NCBI RefSeq assembly: GCF_004310685.1
Contig: NZ_SISG01000001.1
Span: 620,001-684,000 of the forward strand
From: Glaciihabitans arcticus
GTDB lineage: Bacteria; Actinomycetota; Actinomycetes; Actinomycetales; Microbacteriaceae
Length of the DNA stretch: 64,000 nucleotides
Direction of reading: 5' to 3'
Part shown: piece by piece, positions 25,001 to 33,433 of the stretch
Position numbering within the stretch: the first letter of the stretch is position 1
Layout of the letters: each line of letters starts with the position of its first letter
The notes under the pieces: model-generated
Told to the model about the DNA's origin: nothing
What the model saw: only the letters and a program-made list of their open reading frames with translations
The model's database searches: none
Translations under genes and position numbers: made by a program

Positions 25001-27829
25001 GTCGATCGAATCCCAGCGCTCCCACATGGTGGTGGCGCCCATCTCGACCTCGTAACCCCAGGACGGGATCGTCTTGTTGCCCAGCAGGCGGTAGGCGACG
25101 TCCCAGTTGCCGGTTCCGCTGAGTGCGGGCATCAGCCACGGGGTGCCGACGAAGCCGGTCGACAGGTGGTAGTTGCGCGTCGCGAGTTTGGCGACAAGCT
25201 TGTCGCCGGTGGCCTTGCGCAGGGCGTTGGGAACCAGGTCCATGCCGAGCGCGAGGGCATAGGCGGTCTGGCTGTTGCCGGTGATGGTTCCGTCGGCGGC
25301 GACGAACTTGTCGACGAAGACGTCAGTCACCTGTTCGGCGAGAGCCGCGTATTCCGCGGCCTCGGCGCTCTTGCCGACCGCGGCGGCCATCTCGCTCATC
25401 AGCCGCGCGTCATAGGCGTAGTAAGCGGTGCCGATGACCTCGGCAGGCGTGGGATCGTTCAGGTCCAGCCAGTCGCCGTAGGGGCCGTCGGCGCGCACGC
25501 GGGTCGGGAAGTTGGTGTCGAGGTAGCCGAAGTACTTCTCCATCGACTCCCAGTTGTCAGTGATGATCCCGGTATCGCCATAGCGCGAGAAGGCCATCCA
25601 CGGGATCGTGATGCCGCCATCCGACCAGGCCGAGCCGCCGTTGCAGCAGCCCATGTCGGGACCGCGGGGAGCGGACTCCGGGTACTCGCCGTCGGCGGTC
25701 TGGGTGTCGCGCATGTCCTTCATCCACTTCTTGATGAAGGCGAGCGAATCGAAGTTGAAGGTGGCCGTGCCGGCGAAGGCGTTGAGGTCACCGGAATAGC
25801 CGAGCCGTTCATCCCGGGCCGGTGTATCTGTCGGCACGGACACGAAATTGCCGCGCTGTCCCCAGACGATGTTGCTGTGCAACTGGTTCAGCATCGGGTC
25901 GGAGGTCTCGAAGGTGCTTGTGGGCGTGATGTCGGAGTGGAAGACCAGGGCCGTGACGTCGGTGATCGCGGGCGGTGTCGTCACCCCTGAGATCTCGATG
26001 TAGCGGAAGCCATGGCTCGTGAACCGCGGGCGCCAGGTCACGGTGCCGGTCTCGGCGAACGTGTACTCGTCGGTGGCTTTTGCCGAGCGCAGGTTGGCGA
26101 CGTAGATCGAGCCGTCCTTGTTCAGTACCTCGGCGTGGCGGAGCGTGACCTTCTGGCCGGCGACTCCGGTCAGCGTCACCTCGGGAACGCCTGACAGGTT
26201 CTGCCCGATGTCGTAGATGAAGCGACCGGTGGGCACTTCCGACACGCTGAGCGCCGGGCGCTCCTCGGTGATGCGGATCGGCTCGTCGGTCTGCGCGTGC
26301 AGCATCGGGGTCGAGGTGCTTGTGGCCACTGCGACGGGCTGCCACGAGGCGGCGTCGAAGCCGGGTTCACTCCAGCCGTCCTGCTCGAGGCGGGCATCGT
26401 AGGTCTCGCCCATCAGCAGGTCGCCGCTGACGACCGGCCCGGCAGAAGTGCGCCAGCTCGAGTCGGAGGCAACCGTCTGGGTGCTGCCGTCGCTGTAGGT
26501 GACAACGAGCTGGGCGAGCAGCGAGTTCTGGTTGCCGTACTTGTCGGCGCCGTACCAGGCGACGTAGCCGGAGTACCAGCCGTCGGCGAGGAATGCGCCG
26601 ACGGTGTTCGCGCCCTCCTGTATCTGGCTCGTCACGTCGTAGGTCTGGTACTGGAAGCGCTTGGTGAAGTCGGTCCAGCCCGGTGCGAGTTCCTGGTTGC
26701 CGACCTTCTCGCCGTTGAGCGCCAGTTCGTAGTTGCCGCGGGCCGAGGCGTAGATGCGTGCGCTCGTGACGGTCTTTCCCGGGGTGGTCGTGAAGTCCTT
26801 GCGCAGGATGGGCAGGCTGGTGGCCGGCGTGTAGAGCGCGTTGACCTGGTCCTTGACGACGAGGGTATTGCCGGTGATCGTGCCCGCACCGAACGGGTTG
26901 TGGCCCGAGGCGAAGTCGGACTGGTAGAGCACTCCGGCGGCGCTCGTCACTTTGAGGGAGTGGAATGTCACCATCTCTGCGGTGGAGACGTCGGTGCGCG
27001 GGCCGAAGTAGCCGCTGGCGAACTGGGTGTTGGTGATGGAGCTGACCATTGTGCCGTTGACCTTTGTGACGATCGTGGATCCGGAGAGCGCGAACTCGAC
27101 GGTGCCGCGATTCTTGAGCACGTCGGCGGCGAGGCCCTTCGTAGTGAGGTCCACCTCGGGCAGGGTCGACCAGTTGCCGTTGACCTTGACATGCGGGCGC
27201 AGTCGTGGGTGCCCGGCAATCTCGTCGTTAAGCTGCCACATGTAGCCGTTGTTGGTGTTGGCCGCACGCAGGTACAGGCCGAAGGCGCTCGACGGCTTGA
27301 GAGTGAAGTCGGCGGTGACGGTGTAGTCGGTCCACGGCACGGGGTCGTTGCCTGCGATCCAGGATCCCTGCCATTCGGCGTTGGAGAGGAAGGCCGTCTC
27401 GAACCACGCGGCGTCGGACCACGCGGATATGTTGTCGCGGTTGTCAGTGACGCGCACCTGCCAGAAGTAGCGGGTGCTGCTCTCGAGAGCCGGCCCCTTG
27501 TATGCGACGTTGAGCTGGGTGTCGCTCGCGACGGTGCCGGAATCCCAGACCGGATTCGACTCGAGGTTTGCGACACTCGAGGCCGCGCGGATCTCGTAGG
27601 ACTTCTGGGTGACCGCGCGACCCGTTGACTCGCTGCGCCAGCTCAGGCTCGGCGCCTGCCCGGTGATGCCGAGCGGGTTGACGAGATCGTTCGCGCGCAG
27701 TCCCGTGACGCTGATCGGTGGGGCCGCAGCGAGCGCCTGGCTCGGCACGAGGAGAGAGGATGCGACGAGCGCTGCAATGAGGAAGAAGAGGAGTGCGAGG
27801 CGCAGGGGAGCGGTCAGTGCTGCGAGCAT
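22082..27829 (-). CDS. Secreted modular GH78 alpha-L-rhamnosidase
   Basis: 1915 residues from ATG 27829; a TTG 15 nt upstream is less likely. Signal peptide to about residue 37 (LLVPSQALAAAPP). Order: fibronectin-like domain (about 42-145), beta-sandwich (145-300), GH78 N-terminal domains, then an (alpha/alpha)6 barrel (about 645-970). Likely catalytic Glu residues are E674 in ARDERLGYSGD and the Glu-rich VEMGATTMWERWD segment (E937). C-terminal add-ons: helical linker (about 1080-1170), two NEW3-like domains, a beta-sandwich, two OmpL47/Ig-like repeats (AVFTEYSLDAG; GVALTEYSVDG) and two PAISGT..VG..LTA.. repeats. There is no sorting motif. It releases L-rhamnose from plant or bacterial glycans. 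Confidence 0.9.
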   Translation of the reverse strand: MLAALTAPLRLALLFFLIAALVASSLLVPSQALAAAPPISVTGLRANDLVNPLGITGQAPSLSWRSESTGRAVTQKSYEIRAASSVANLESNPVWDSGTVASDTQLNVAYKGPALESSTRYFWQVRVTDNRDNISAWSDAAWFETAFLSNAEWQGSWIAGNDPVPWTDYTVTADFTLKPSSAFGLYLRAANTNNGYMWQLNDEIAGHPRLRPHVKVNGNWSTLPEVDLTTKGLAADVLKNRGTVEFALSGSTIVTKVNGTMVSSITNTQFASGYFGPRTDVSTAEMVTFHSLKVTSAAGVLYQSDFASGHNPFGAGTITGNTLVVKDQVNALYTPATSLPILRKDFTTTPGKTVTSARIYASARGNYELALNGEKVGNQELAPGWTDFTKRFQYQTYDVTSQIQEGANTVGAFLADGWYSGYVAWYGADKYGNQNSLLAQLVVTYSDGSTQTVASDSSWRTSAGPVVSGDLLMGETYDARLEQDGWSEPGFDAASWQPVAVATSTSTPMLHAQTDEPIRITEERPALSVSEVPTGRFIYDIGQNLSGVPEVTLTGVAGQKVTLRHAEVLNKDGSIYVANLRSAKATDEYTFAETGTVTWRPRFTSHGFRYIEISGVTTPPAITDVTALVFHSDITPTSTFETSDPMLNQLHSNIVWGQRGNFVSVPTDTPARDERLGYSGDLNAFAGTATFNFDSLAFIKKWMKDMRDTQTADGEYPESAPRGPDMGCCNGGSAWSDGGITIPWMAFSRYGDTGIITDNWESMEKYFGYLDTNFPTRVRADGPYGDWLDLNDPTPAEVIGTAYYAYDARLMSEMAAAVGKSAEAAEYAALAEQVTDVFVDKFVAADGTITGNSQTAYALALGMDLVPNALRKATGDKLVAKLATRNYHLSTGFVGTPWLMPALSGTGNWDVAYRLLGNKTIPSWGYEVEMGATTMWERWDSIDANGNFGDAAMNSFNHYAFGAVGDWMYQHIGGIQVGDAGYESFTIAPQPGGGITFADTSYDSVYGTIGSDWKIVKGSLSLDVAVPTNTTATVRIPASSDWAVSEGGKSLGDAEGVTVVSTDNGEVVVEVGSGSYAFTVSAAGAALGDLIDEVDALRTTVSTLPITAAQKQHLDATLEDVRSDAVDAAGDLFSDRPAAIANVLHAIAEVRSEVAWLADSGITGAARATLDENLAALESGFAAVAVTLSGLSAEVTATTGALLPGASASIGLALRNEGSSTLGAVTATLDVPAAWQAAPGGAVSLGGLAAGASSTTAFAVTIPAPQLPGSATLPVAVSYDLDGVRLTTIVNAALDVRSGVEVTAATASPTAISPDSRTSVEVTVHNSGTLPTTGRVTLDTPAGWLAPVPSAVLTIEPGTSATATVHAFVPLTLSEETVKLDAVFTRSDTTLAKRGVSFTATTAIPTTEFIDHVDLGNLDSESEHGLTASGRSGAGSEGGKTRRYSGSESPSHFEFTIAAPIGKPFLLSAIETFDGPRTKEYTIIVNGVTVQDRLFTRVPTSVGTSSYQVLVDDPAAFSTTGTVRVRFLHNSSNYDPSIADVWTLAVPADTVKPTLDATVTAAGPEGTESWNRGATTVTLSAADNRPGAVFTEYSLDAGAWTTYSAPVVVSDEGNHTVAYRATDVAGNVTAASSAFGIDATAPVSTATIVTTPADVAAERARITINATDAASGVALTEYSVDGAAFVTLPSANRTITVTGGGGHVLRFRSTDAAGNVEETKQTPFAVATSTTRPWTNDVVVAPAISGTATVGKVLTATRGTWTLPALTTTYTWKRNGTVIAGAPNAATYTVQAADFGASISVLVFVKNGASSNGSAMSGSVDVVRGGVITATKAPAISGTVKVGRVLTASKGTWPQAVASTSYQWLRNGIPISKATKATYKVVAADRTRTLTVRVTVSPSYYAPSVAVSAGKKVPR

Positions 27830-27840
27830 GGAGCAGGGTT

Positions 27841-27858
27841 CCAATCGTCATTGATTGG
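27841..27858. promoter_or_regulatory. Inverted repeat just upstream of the rhamnosidase start
   Basis: CCAATC-GTCATT-GATTGG, 12 nt before the ATG. It could form an mRNA hairpin near the ribosome binding region or be a second operator. No clear Shine-Dalgarno sequence is present. Confidence 0.35.
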
Positions 27859-27904
27859 GGCCGGCGGAGCGTCAGCGCGATGGGTGGAAGATTCGAATGG
27901 CCCA

Positions 27905-27920
27905 GATGAATCGATTCATC
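27905..27920. promoter_or_regulatory. Perfect 16-bp operator-like palindrome upstream of the rhamnosidase
   Basis: GATGAATCGATTCATC, 75 nt upstream of the ATG. The central CG and symmetrical TGAATCGATTCA arms resemble LacI-family operators. It differs from the TTACAGCGCTGTAA sites, so a different regulator would act here; none is encoded in this window. Confidence 0.55.
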
Positions 27921-28042
27921 GTGCTGCACTACGGAGTATGGAGCATTCGTCACTCGACGCGCAAGCAATTGCGGGAATGTTTCGCGGCGACGTTTGTTAT
28001 GTAGGATATCCATGCAAACGCATCGAATAGAAGAAGGACACC

Positions 28043-29155
28043 ATGCAGTTCGGAATCTTCACGGTCGGAGACGTCACTACCGACCCGACCAACGGCTCGA
28101 CTCCCACCGAGTACGAGCGCATCAAGAACATCCTCACCATCGCGCTCAAGGCGGAAGAGGTCGGCCTCGACGTCTTCGCGCTCGGTGAGCACCACAATCC
28201 GCCCTTTGTGCCCTCGAGCCCCACGACCATGCTCGGGTACATCGCCGCGAAGACCACGACCCTGCAGCTCTCGACCAGCACCACGCTCATCACCACGAAC
28301 GACCCGGTGAAGATCGCGGAGGACTACGCGATGCTGCAGCACGTGGCCGATGGCCGCGTCGACCTGATGATGGGTCGCGGCAACACCGGCCCCGTCTACC
28401 CGTGGTTCGGTAAGGACATCCGCGAGGGAATCCCGCTCGCGATCGAGAACTACGCCCTCCTGCACCGCCTCTGGACCGAGGACTTCGTTGACTGGTCCGG
28501 CCAGTTCCGCACCCCGCTGCAGGGCTTCCAGTCCACGCCGCGCCCCCTCGATGGCGTGGCTCCGTTCGTGTGGCACGGTTCGATTAGAAGCCCCGAAATC
28601 GCCGAACAGGCCGCGTACTACGGCGACGGCTTCTTCGCGAACAACATCTTCTGGCCGAAGGAGCACTATATGCGCCTCGTCGGCTACTACCGCCAACGCT
28701 TCGAGCACTACGGTCACGGATCCGCCGACCAGGCGATCGTCGGCCTCGGCGGCCAGGCGTTTATGGCCACGAAGTCGCAGGATGCCGTCAAGCAGTTCCG
28801 CCCGTACTTCGACAACGCGCCCGTCTACGGCCACGGCCCCTCGATGGAGGACTTCAGCGAGCAGACCCCGCTCACGGTGGGCAGCCCGCAGCAGGTCATC
28901 GACAAGTACGCGGCGATGCGCGACCACTACGGCGACTACCAGCGCCAGCTGTTCCTCATGGATCACGCCGGCCTGCCGCTGAAGACCGTGCTCGAGCAGC
29001 TCGACATCCTGGGTGAGCAGGTGGTGCCGGTGCTTCGCAAGGAGCTCGCGGTAAATCGTCCCGCCCACGTGCCGGAAGCCCCGACTCACGAGTCGCTGGT
29101 TGCGGCATCCATGGTCAAAGCAGCGGACGTCAAGGCGAAGGCGGTGCAACTGTGA
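28043..29155 (+). CDS. CE1758-type FMN-dependent luciferase-like monooxygenase
   Basis: 370 residues; the ATG is preceded by AGAAGGACACC. Bacterial-luciferase TIM barrel: FGIFTVGDVT, LGEHHNPPFVPSSPTTMLGYIAAKT, VADGRVDLMMGRGNTG and HGSIRSPEIAEQAAYYGDGFF. It overlaps the next gene by 4 nt. The pair matches the corynebacterial CE1758/CE1759 type: this subunit uses reduced FMN plus oxygen, the partner supplies FMNH2. The substrate is unknown. Confidence 0.9.
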   Translation: MQFGIFTVGDVTTDPTNGSTPTEYERIKNILTIALKAEEVGLDVFALGEHHNPPFVPSSPTTMLGYIAAKTTTLQLSTSTTLITTNDPVKIAEDYAMLQHVADGRVDLMMGRGNTGPVYPWFGKDIREGIPLAIENYALLHRLWTEDFVDWSGQFRTPLQGFQSTPRPLDGVAPFVWHGSIRSPEIAEQAAYYGDGFFANNIFWPKEHYMRLVGYYRQRFEHYGHGSADQAIVGLGGQAFMATKSQDAVKQFRPYFDNAPVYGHGPSMEDFSEQTPLTVGSPQQVIDKYAAMRDHYGDYQRQLFLMDHAGLPLKTVLEQLDILGEQVVPVLRKELAVNRPAHVPEAPTHESLVAASMVKAADVKAKAVQL

Positions 29156-29769
29156 CCGCACGGCGTATCACCGTCGTGTCGGCCGGGCTGAGTCAGCCGT
29201 CATCCACCCGCCTGCTCGCGGATCGACTTGCGGATGCCACGACCCGTCGCCTCGCCGATGACGGCATCGAGGTGCAGGTCGACGTGGTCGAGCTGCGCGA
29301 TGTCGCCTCGGACGTGACCAACAACCTCATCACCGGGTTCGCGAGCCCTCGCCTCGAGGCGGCTATCGAGTCGCTCACGACCTCGGACGGCCTGATCGCC
29401 GTGACGCCGATCTTCACCACGAGCTACAGCGGGCTGTTCAAGTCGTTCATCGACATCCTCGATCCGCAGGCGCTCACCGGAATGCCCGTGCTGATCGGTG
29501 CGACCGGCGGCACCGAGCGTCACTCGCTGGCTCTCGACTACGCGATGCGCCCGCTGTTCACCTACCTGCACTCGGTTGTCGTGCCGACGTCCGTCTACGC
29601 GGCGTCGTCCGACTGGGGCAGCAGCGAGGGTGGACTCGCGACCCGCATCGACCGTGCAGCCGGTGAGCTGGCCGCACTGGTCGCAGTGAGCGACCGCTCG
29701 CAGCAGGTGCGCGACCCGTTCGCCCTACCCGAGGGCTTCAGCCCGGTGGGCGGGTACGGCGCGCAGTAG
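29152..29769 (+). CDS. CE1759-type NAD(P)H-dependent FMN reductase
   Basis: 205 residues from a GTG overlapping the monooxygenase stop by 4 nt. Flavodoxin-like fold: VSAGLSQPSSTRLLADRLAD (FMN phosphate loop), SDGLIAVTPIFTTSYSGLFKSFID and GATGGTERHSLALDYAMRP. It should reduce FMN for the upstream monooxygenase. A clear terminator ends the operon. Confidence 0.9.
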   Translation: MTARRITVVSAGLSQPSSTRLLADRLADATTRRLADDGIEVQVDVVELRDVASDVTNNLITGFASPRLEAAIESLTTSDGLIAVTPIFTTSYSGLFKSFIDILDPQALTGMPVLIGATGGTERHSLALDYAMRPLFTYLHSVVVPTSVYAASSDWGSSEGGLATRIDRAAGELAALVAVSDRSQQVRDPFALPEGFSPVGGYGAQ

Positions 29770-29785
29770 CTCTCCCCAGACCGCA

Positions 29786-29821
29786 AAAAGTGCTCCATAA
29801 CTCTCGCTATGGAGCACTTTT
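29786..29821. terminator. Terminator after the FMN reductase
   Basis: A perfect 14-bp stem (AAAAGTGCTCCATA with TATGGAGCACTTTT) and an 8-nt loop. The A-tract and T-tract ends allow function in both directions; the gene on the right is convergent. Confidence 0.88.
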
Positions 29822-29859
29822 CGCTGTTTTATGACCAGGTTCGGGATGTCCCGCGCTCG

Positions 29860-29911
29860 AGTTGCGGACTATCGACCTTCTCGCGCCACGCAAGGTCGAT
29901 TTCCCGCAACT
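29860..29911. repeat. Long imperfect inverted repeat
   Basis: Two 20-nt arms, AGTTGCGGACTATCGACCTT and the complement of AGTTGCGGGAAATCGACCTT, differ only at three central positions and are separated by 12 nt. It lies 38 nt past the terminator above and 30 nt from the end of the ABC permease gene. It is too long for an ordinary operator and lacks a T-tract; it may be a second terminator for the convergent gene or a palindromic mini-element. Confidence 0.6.
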
Positions 29912-29940
29912 GGAACGTCTTTACCTGCCTCGCACGCGCG

Positions 29941-31257
29941 TCAGGCGAGCCGGGCGGCCCGCGTGAGCACTGGCCGGGTGGCGAACAGCCCGAGCCAGAC
30001 CAGCGCGATGCCCGCGGCCAGCACGCCCAGGATCACGAGCACCGAGCTGGGCGCGAAGATGAGCGCGGCACCGGCCAACGGGAACAGCACGATCGCCGAA
30101 ACGCCGGCGGATCCGAGCGAGGTGAGCAGCAGCGGCGCCATCACCGTACGGCGGCGGGCGCCTTCCATGGTCTCCACGGGCATCCCGAGCTTGGACAGGC
30201 TCTCGTAGATGTCGCGGCGGTCGAGGATGCTGGCCGCCTGATTCACGCCCACCGAGCAGGCCACCATCAGGAATGAGCCGATGACGGTGATGAGTACACC
30301 CGTCTGGATGTCGTAGAGCAGCTCGAGGTCCTCGGTCGCCCCGCCGGACAGGGCCGTCATCACTCCGACGCCCGTCCCCGCGAAGACCGCCATAAAGCTC
30401 GTCATCGCGACGCCGCTGACCTGGCGCCACGCTTCCTTCGGTGATTCGAGGATGCCGCGCGCCGCGATCAGCCGCGCCGGTGTCTTCGCGCGTCGTAACT
30501 GTACGCGCCCCATGATCCGCACCACCCACGGCCCGACGAGGCCGAGCACGGCGAGGGTGCCCCCGAAGCCGACGGCAATGACGGTCAGCATGACCGCGAG
30601 CGGGAATCCCGCGCCGATGACTCCCATGACCCCGTAGGTCGCGGCGATGACGACCACGGCGATGACGGCGCGGATCCAGTGTTCCTTGGGGGCGTCATCC
30701 CGCATTCGCACGCCGAGCGGGGAGATGAGCACACGACGCAGGGCAAGCACCGCGCTCACGGTGGCCAGCAGGGCGACGCCGGCGACGACCGCGAGCACCA
30801 GCAGCGGGGGGAGCAGCACGGAACCCGCGCCGAGGGGCTCGCCGCGGAAGTGGATGAGCCCGACGAGTGGCACAGCGGCGAGGTACAGCAGTACCCCGCC
30901 GAGCGCGCCGAGGACGGCGAGCACGGTGGACTCCAGCACGGTGATCGCGGTGACCGTTGCCGGGGTGGCACCGAGCAGACGCAGGGTGGCGAGCCGGTCA
31001 TCCCGTCGCCGGGCGGACAGCCGGGCCGCCGCACCGCCGAGGGAGGAGAGCGGCACGACCAGCAGCACGAGGGCGATGACGGCGAGGAACTGGTAGATGA
31101 AGCCGTCGTCGTCCGACCAGCCCCAGAACTTCTGCGCGCCGCCGATGACGACGAGGAGCAGGGCGGTGACCGTCGCGAAAGCGATGACCGGCAGGGCGAG
31201 AGTCGCGACGCCGGCGCGGCCCGGGCGGGCGAGCAGCCACGAGATGCGGAGGATCAT
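29941..31257 (-). CDS. FtsX-like ABC transporter permease
   Basis: 438 residues. About eight hydrophobic segments, starting GVATLALPVIAFATVTALLLVVIGG. Two half-units each have the FtsX core (LAVIALVLLVVPLSSLGGAAARLSARRRDDRLATLRLLGATP and LVACSVGVNQAASILDRRDIYESLSKLGMP). Its ATG overlaps the ATPase stop by 4 nt, so the two form one exporter. Cargo is unknown; related pairs export peptides or lipids or confer antibiotic resistance. Confidence 0.88.
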   Translation of the reverse strand: MILRISWLLARPGRAGVATLALPVIAFATVTALLLVVIGGAQKFWGWSDDDGFIYQFLAVIALVLLVVPLSSLGGAAARLSARRRDDRLATLRLLGATPATVTAITVLESTVLAVLGALGGVLLYLAAVPLVGLIHFRGEPLGAGSVLLPPLLVLAVVAGVALLATVSAVLALRRVLISPLGVRMRDDAPKEHWIRAVIAVVVIAATYGVMGVIGAGFPLAVMLTVIAVGFGGTLAVLGLVGPWVVRIMGRVQLRRAKTPARLIAARGILESPKEAWRQVSGVAMTSFMAVFAGTGVGVMTALSGGATEDLELLYDIQTGVLITVIGSFLMVACSVGVNQAASILDRRDIYESLSKLGMPVETMEGARRRTVMAPLLLTSLGSAGVSAIVLFPLAGAALIFAPSSVLVILGVLAAGIALVWLGLFATRPVLTRAARLA

Positions 31258-31946
31258 GCGGGCACCCGCTCGCCGACGACGAGACCGTCGCGCATGTCGA
31301 TGATGCGCGAGCAGCGGGCGGCGACCTCGTCGTTGTGGGTCACGACGATGAGCGTGTGTCCCTGGCCGACGGTGGAGCCGAGCAGCGCGTCCATCACCTC
31401 GGTCGACGTATGCGAATCGAGGGCGCCGGTCGGCTCGTCAGCGAAGATGACGGAGGCGCCGGTGACCTGCGCGCGGGCGATCGCGACCCGCTGCGCCTGG
31501 CCGCCGGAAAGCTGGCCGATGCGGCGCTGCTCGAGACCGGCGAGACCGAGGGCGGTGAGCCAGCCTGAGGCCTGGTGCTCCGCCTCCCCGCGGCTGGTGC
31601 CGTTGAGCATGAGCGCAAGGGCGACGTTCTCGATGGCGGTGAGTTCGGGAATCAGCAGTCCCGACTGGAAGACGAACCCGAACTGCTCGCGCCGGAGGCG
31701 AGAGCGGTCGCGCTCGCCGAGGGCCGTGACATCCACCACGCCGGTGGGAGGCGTGAAGATCACCCGGCCGCTGTCGGGCGCCGTGATGCCGGCGAGCACG
31801 TGCAGGAGGGTCGTCTTGCCGGAGCCCGAGGCGCCCATGATGGCCACGGATTCGCCGGCGGCCACCCTGAGCCGCACGCCATCGAGGGCGCGTGTCGCGC
31901 CGAAGGTCTTGGTGAGGCCCGAGGCCTCGAGAATCGCTGTTGTCAT
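31254..31946 (-). CDS. ABC transporter ATP-binding protein (MacB/LolD type)
   Basis: 230 residues. Walker A GASGSGKTTLLHVLAG (about 38-45), Q-loop FVFQSGLL, signature [14 protein letters not shown], Walker [13 protein letters not shown] and the switch His in IVVTHNDE. It is the first gene of a two-gene operon with the FtsX-like permease. No nearby two-component system reveals its inducer; the gene is divergent from a membrane-anchored subtilase, with 149 nt between them. Confidence 0.93.
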   Translation of the reverse strand: MTTAILEASGLTKTFGATRALDGVRLRVAAGESVAIMGASGSGKTTLLHVLAGITAPDSGRVIFTPPTGVVDVTALGERDRSRLRREQFGFVFQSGLLIPELTAIENVALALMLNGTSRGEAEHQASGWLTALGLAGLEQRRIGQLSGGQAQRVAIARAQVTGASVIFADEPTGALDSHTSTEVMDALLGSTVGQGHTLIVVTHNDEVAARCSRIIDMRDGLVVGERVPA

Positions 31947-32095
31947 GACTTCCAGCCAAGCCGCTGGCGCAAGCGAGCGCGTCGGTCGCAGGGTGTCTCC
32001 CCGTCCGTCGTGCGGATGACCACCAGCGAAGCTGAGTTCTTGTTACTGTCGAACCTCGGCGAGGTTCGTCGCACGGGGCACGAATGGGGTCGAGC

Positions 32096-33370
32096 ATGGG
32101 CAAGGCAATTTCACGCACGGCGACAGCGATCAGCGGACTGGTTGCCGTATCTCTCGCATTCGGAAGTGTGGCGCCTGCGTCGGCCGATCCTGCAACCGAC
32201 GGCAGTTGGTATTTCGACGCTTTTCATATCCAGGAGGCGCACGATGCCGACCTCACGGGCGAGGGTGTGACGATCGCCGTCTTCGACACCCAGATCAACC
32301 TCGACGTGCCGACGCTCAATGAGGCAGACATCGAGGTGCGCCCATCGGGGTGCTACAACGACGCCGGGAACCTCATCGCGCCGGAATCCTCAGATACGCC
32401 TGCAGAGCATGCCACAAACGTCCTCTCCTACCTTGTTGGCTCGGGGCAGGGTTATGGCGACCAGGCGGGAGTGAAGGGGATTGTCCCGGACGCGCGGATT
32501 CTCTTCACGCTCCTCGGCGAAGCGGGCGAGGCAGGCTCCGCGAGTATCTCCGTTACCTGCAACCCGAAAGATCCGAAGGACACCAACACCACGTTTGCCG
32601 ACGGCGTCTACGCCGCGATTGATGCTGGTGCGGACATCATCTCGATGTCGGCGTCGATCAACGCCTCCGTTGAATCGGATCTGGCACTGGCCACGGCGCT
32701 TCACGAGGGAATCGTCGTCATCGCTTCCGTCAGCAACGACATACTGGCCGATCAGGACCTCGGCGGATTCCCCAGCTATTCCAATGGCGTGGTCGGCGTG
32801 CAATCCCTGGATTCCGCCGGGCGCATCCAGGGCGATCACGTCGACTCGAGCGTCGATGTAGCTGGCCCCGGCGTCAACATTCTGTGGCAGGGTGACGGCA
32901 GCTGGGAGACTCAGAAGTTGGCCACCGGTACGTCCATCGCCACGCCCATGGTCGCGGGCTTCGTTGCCTTGGCCGCGCAGAAGTATCCCGACGCGACGGG
33001 CAATCAGCTCCTGCAGAGCCTCATCCGCAACACGGGCGTTGAGGATCACCCCCTCAACTACGATCCGGAGTTCGCCTACGGTTACGGCGTGGCCTCGGCC
33101 ACACACATCTTCAGCGTGGATCCAACGGTGTACGACGACGTGAATCCGTTGGTCACCGTTGGCGAGGGAGATTCGCCGACCGCGGAGGAGATCGCCGACC
33201 CTCCCGAACCCCAGACCGATCCGTGGGACGACCAGCAGCCGGTCGAGGTCCCCAACTTGTTGGTGACTTTGGTCCTTCCGCTCCTGCTCGGACTGGGCGG
33301 CCTCGTGGTCGGGGCCGGCGTGATTGCGCTCATCGTCGTGCTGGTCGTGCGTCGCAGGAAGAAGTCGTAG
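32096..33370 (+). CDS. Membrane-anchored subtilisin-like (S8) protease, mycosin-like layout
   Basis: 424 residues from ATG 32096 (an ATG 12 nt upstream is possible). Signal peptide about 1-30 (LVAVSLAFGSVAPASA). Catalytic triad: D64 in AVFDTQI, H105 in PAEHATNV, S280 in GTSIATPMVAG; oxyanion Asn probably in ASVSNDILAD. An acidic Pro-rich linker (about 350-380) leads to a C-terminal membrane helix (LLVTLVLPLLLGLGGLVVGA) and a basic tail RRRKKS. This is the layout of mycosins, but no ESX secretion genes are nearby. The Asp motif is FDTQI rather than the usual DTGI/DSGV. Confidence 0.88.
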   Translation: MGKAISRTATAISGLVAVSLAFGSVAPASADPATDGSWYFDAFHIQEAHDADLTGEGVTIAVFDTQINLDVPTLNEADIEVRPSGCYNDAGNLIAPESSDTPAEHATNVLSYLVGSGQGYGDQAGVKGIVPDARILFTLLGEAGEAGSASISVTCNPKDPKDTNTTFADGVYAAIDAGADIISMSASINASVESDLALATALHEGIVVIASVSNDILADQDLGGFPSYSNGVVGVQSLDSAGRIQGDHVDSSVDVAGPGVNILWQGDGSWETQKLATGTSIATPMVAGFVALAAQKYPDATGNQLLQSLIRNTGVEDHPLNYDPEFAYGYGVASATHIFSVDPTVYDDVNPLVTVGEGDSPTAEEIADPPEPQTDPWDDQQPVEVPNLLVTLVLPLLLGLGGLVVGAGVIALIVVLVVRRRKKS

Positions 33371-33421
33371 AGCTTCACCCGCGCGACCTCCAATCGAGGG
33401 CCGGTGTTAACCCGCCGCTCC

Positions 33422-33427
33422 TAGCGT
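33422..33427 (+). promoter_or_regulatory. Leaderless -10 element (UDP-glucose dehydrogenase gene)
   Basis: TAGCGT ending 6 nt before the ATG at 33434; no Shine-Dalgarno sequence. Confidence 0.6.
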
Positions 33428-33433
33428 CGAAGC

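Noticed and set aside
32096-33370. Type VII secretion locus
   Set aside because: Only the subtilase is present; neighbours are an ABC exporter and UDP-glucose dehydrogenase, with no Ecc, WXG100 or PE/PPE genes.
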